Below are positions 5,587 to 6,871 of a stretch of 6,871 nt of DNA, one piece after another. The DNA is from Bdellovibrionales bacterium. GTDB lineage: Bacteria; Bdellovibrionota; Bdellovibrionia; Bdellovibrionales; Bdellovibrionaceae. The DNA lies in the NCBI GenBank assembly GCA_027320785.1, contig DAHVKR010000070.1, positions 1 through 6,871 of the forward strand, written 5' to 3'. How positions within the stretch are numbered: the first letter of the stretch is position 1; each line of letters starts with the position of its first letter. A model generated the notes under the pieces. It ran no database searches and had not been told where the DNA came from. It was given only the letters and a program-made list of their open reading frames with translations. A program made the translations under genes and the position numbers.

Positions 5587-6871
5587 ATGATGATATTCAA
5601 ATCGAGTCTGTTTTTATTTTTTATGGCAATGAGCTTTTCCTATGGAGCTCACGCAGAGTGCTTAAATCAAGCGGATGTAACCTCTGTTTTATCTGAAATT
5701 CAACTTAAGAGTTCCAACCTAAACGTCAAAATTGATAAACTGGAGCTCTGTAATCCTCAAGCTTTGACGACTAAGATTTTAAAGGCTCTTATATTTCTCA
5801 AAAAAAATGGCGAGCTTCCACATTTAAACTCCATAATTGATCAAAATATTATCGGTGATAATGCTTGGGATTTTTTTAAAAAGCGAGTGAACACTATTAA
5901 TTTCCGCGCTGATGATGAGGACTGGTGTGGTTACTCAACTCTGCATGGCTTACAGGCGGCGGCTTATGCTGGCAAAGGTGACTCCTCTATAAACATCTGC
6001 AGCAGTATGAGTGCCTATAGTGATATTTTTATTGTTTCATCCTTGATTCACGAGGCTCGACACAACGACTCTGAAGGTTATGACCATTCCGATTGTGAAC
6101 AAGGCCCCTTAAAGGGAGCTGGTCGCGCCTGCGACTCTTCTTATGATTTTAAAGGCTCTTATGCTGTCGAGGCCGAGTTTAAAATTCGCTTATCTCAAAA
6201 AGATAATGTTAATCCAGTTATCCGAAGCAATGCCAAAGCGGAGGCTGTCGAAACTTTTGTAACTCGGTTCAATAAATTACCTTTTAAAATTTCCCGTGGT
6301 CTTCTCTTAAAAGATGACCACGGTAATTTGAAACTGAAACTGGGCACTCAGCTAATGAGTCTGCAATCGGGTGATGCAGAGGACTTGGTCCTTGTTCAAA
6401 GAGGAAGCTCGAATATTATTTATAATCCAGATAATTTGAAGAGCTTTACTTACAATATGGCTTGGTCCAATGGCAGCGGTAATTTCTCAATAATGTTTTC
6501 TCAAAATAATCCCTCTACATATGGAAAGAATTTAATCGATGTTCTCTACGGCCCGGTTTACAGCTGCTTTCTGAGTCCACACGAATTAAGCTGCGCAAAT
6601 AATAGCGATCTGAGTTACCATTTTACTAAAATTCCACTTAATCATATTCAAGCTTCCGGAATTTTTAGAATCGACAATGGAGTTCAAGTCGGATTGCTAG
6701 ATAAGAAGGGTCAGGTCTACAAACTTCCTGAAACTTTCGAGGGTTTAAAAAAATTAACAGATTCGGCCATGCAAAAAATCTCGTCCCCTGTCATTCGTTC
6801 CATTTATGATGGTTTTGATTTATATGGCCTCGATCACTCAGGCCAACTTATGAAATATGATACTAATGTGG
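5587..6871 (+). CDS. Exported HExxH (HEARH) putative metallopeptidase with repeat-containing C-terminal part (cut by right edge)
   Basis: The frame is open from ATG 5587 to the window edge (428 residues). Residues 1-23 are a Sec signal peptide: a Lys, a hydrophobic core (SLFLFFMAMSF) and AHA before E24. No lipobox is present, so it should be a periplasmic or secreted soluble protein. Residues 24 to about 235 contain LIHEARH (153-159), an HExxH-like zinc site, followed by D161, G164, H167, C170 and C182-D. This pattern resembles a family I associate with Bdellovibrio and relatives. E156 would be the catalytic base; whether the protein is an active peptidase is unproven. Eight cysteines (25, 55, 114, 138, 170, 182, 327, 336) suit disulfides in an oxidising compartment. 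The C-terminal part repeats a short D-x-x-G-Q/N pattern (near 246, 375 and 419), suggesting a beta-propeller. The gene is visibly more AT-rich at third codon positions than the genes to its left. An alternative start is ATG 5590. Confidence 0.85.
   Translation, partial: MMIFKSSLFLFFMAMSFSYGAHAECLNQADVTSVLSEIQLKSSNLNVKIDKLELCNPQALTTKILKALIFLKKNGELPHLNSIIDQNIIGDNAWDFFKKRVNTINFRADDEDWCGYSTLHGLQAAAYAGKGDSSINICSSMSAYSDIFIVSSLIHEARHNDSEGYDHSDCEQGPLKGAGRACDSSYDFKGSYAVEAEFKIRLSQKDNVNPVIRSNAKAEAVETFVTRFNKLPFKISRGLLLKDDHGNLKLKLGTQLMSLQSGDAEDLVLVQRGSSNIIYNPDNLKSFTYNMAWSNGSGNFSIMFSQNNPSTYGKNLIDVLYGPVYSCFLSPHELSCANNSDLSYHFTKIPLNHIQASGIFRIDNGVQVGLLDKKGQVYKLPETFEGLKKLTDSAMQKISSPVIRSIYDGFDLYGLDHSGQLMKYDTNV
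5775..5792 (+). repeat. 18-nt exact direct repeat, copy 1
   Basis: GATTTTAAAGGCTCTTAT recurs exactly at 6145-6162, 370 nt downstream in the same gene. Because 370 is not a multiple of three, the copies are read in different frames: here as part of KILKALI, and in the second copy as DFKGSY. Confidence 0.75.
6145..6162 (+). repeat. 18-nt exact direct repeat, copy 2
   Basis: This is the second copy of the repeat at 5775-5792, read here as DFKGSY, close to the conserved cysteine/glycine segment after the HEARH site. Flanking bases differ on both sides, so the match is exactly 18 nt. Confidence 0.75.
6287..6329 (+). repeat. Intragenic inverted repeat at the domain boundary of the exported protein gene
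   Basis: CCGTGGTC (6294-6301) and GACCACGG (6316-6323) are perfect 8-bp inverted arms separated by 14 nt. Outside a small asymmetric internal loop, AAATT (6287-6291) and AATTT (6325-6329) add five more pairs. It codes for residues about 234-248, at the apparent junction between the HEARH domain and the repeat region. No function is known; chance is possible given the coding constraint. Confidence 0.5.

Noticed and set aside
5391..5600. Minus-strand open frame of 69 codons across the nucleotidase end and the gap
   Set aside because: It is partly antisense to the nucleotidase C-terminus and covers the stem-loop; no ribosome site or recognisable protein feature supports it.

Overview
This 6.9 kb window is ordinary, densely packed bacterial chromosome with seven genes. 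The first four lie on the minus strand and the last three on the plus strand; the first and last genes are cut by the window edges. The moderate-to-low GC, the family of the last gene (an exported protein with an HEARH zinc-site motif of a kind I associate with predatory bacteria) and the HAD-IG type 5'-nucleotidase suggest a Bdellovibrio-like organism (Bdellovibrionota). That assignment is inference from memory of protein families, not a database match.

Left, minus strand: the N-terminal 227 residues of an HrpB-type DEAH helicase (1-682), preceded 32 bp upstream by a small coiled-coil protein of unknown function (715-1167). A 146-bp AT-rich gap (1168-1313) holds a candidate promoter for this pair. 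Next come ribD (1314-2351), the bifunctional deaminase/reductase of riboflavin synthesis, and a complete PIF1-like SF1B helicase (2348-3646). The helicase stop codon overlaps the ribD start, so the two are probably translated together.

Right, plus strand: a divergent point with only 29 bp between start codons (3647-3675) leads into a single-domain rhodanese (3676-4038) and, 24 bp later, a purine 5'-nucleotidase of the HAD superfamily (4063-5460). A good sigma70-like promoter for this pair sits inside the 5' end of the helicase gene. After a 126-bp gap with a stem-loop comes an exported protein (from 5587, running off the right edge). It has a signal peptide, an HExxH site and a C-terminal part with a repeated short motif resembling beta-propeller blades.

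I see no RNA gene, CRISPR array, mobile element, attachment site or convincing new multi-gene system. The most interesting item is the exported HEARH protein. Its gene also contains an 18-nt exact repeat read in two different frames and a strong inverted repeat at the apparent domain boundary.
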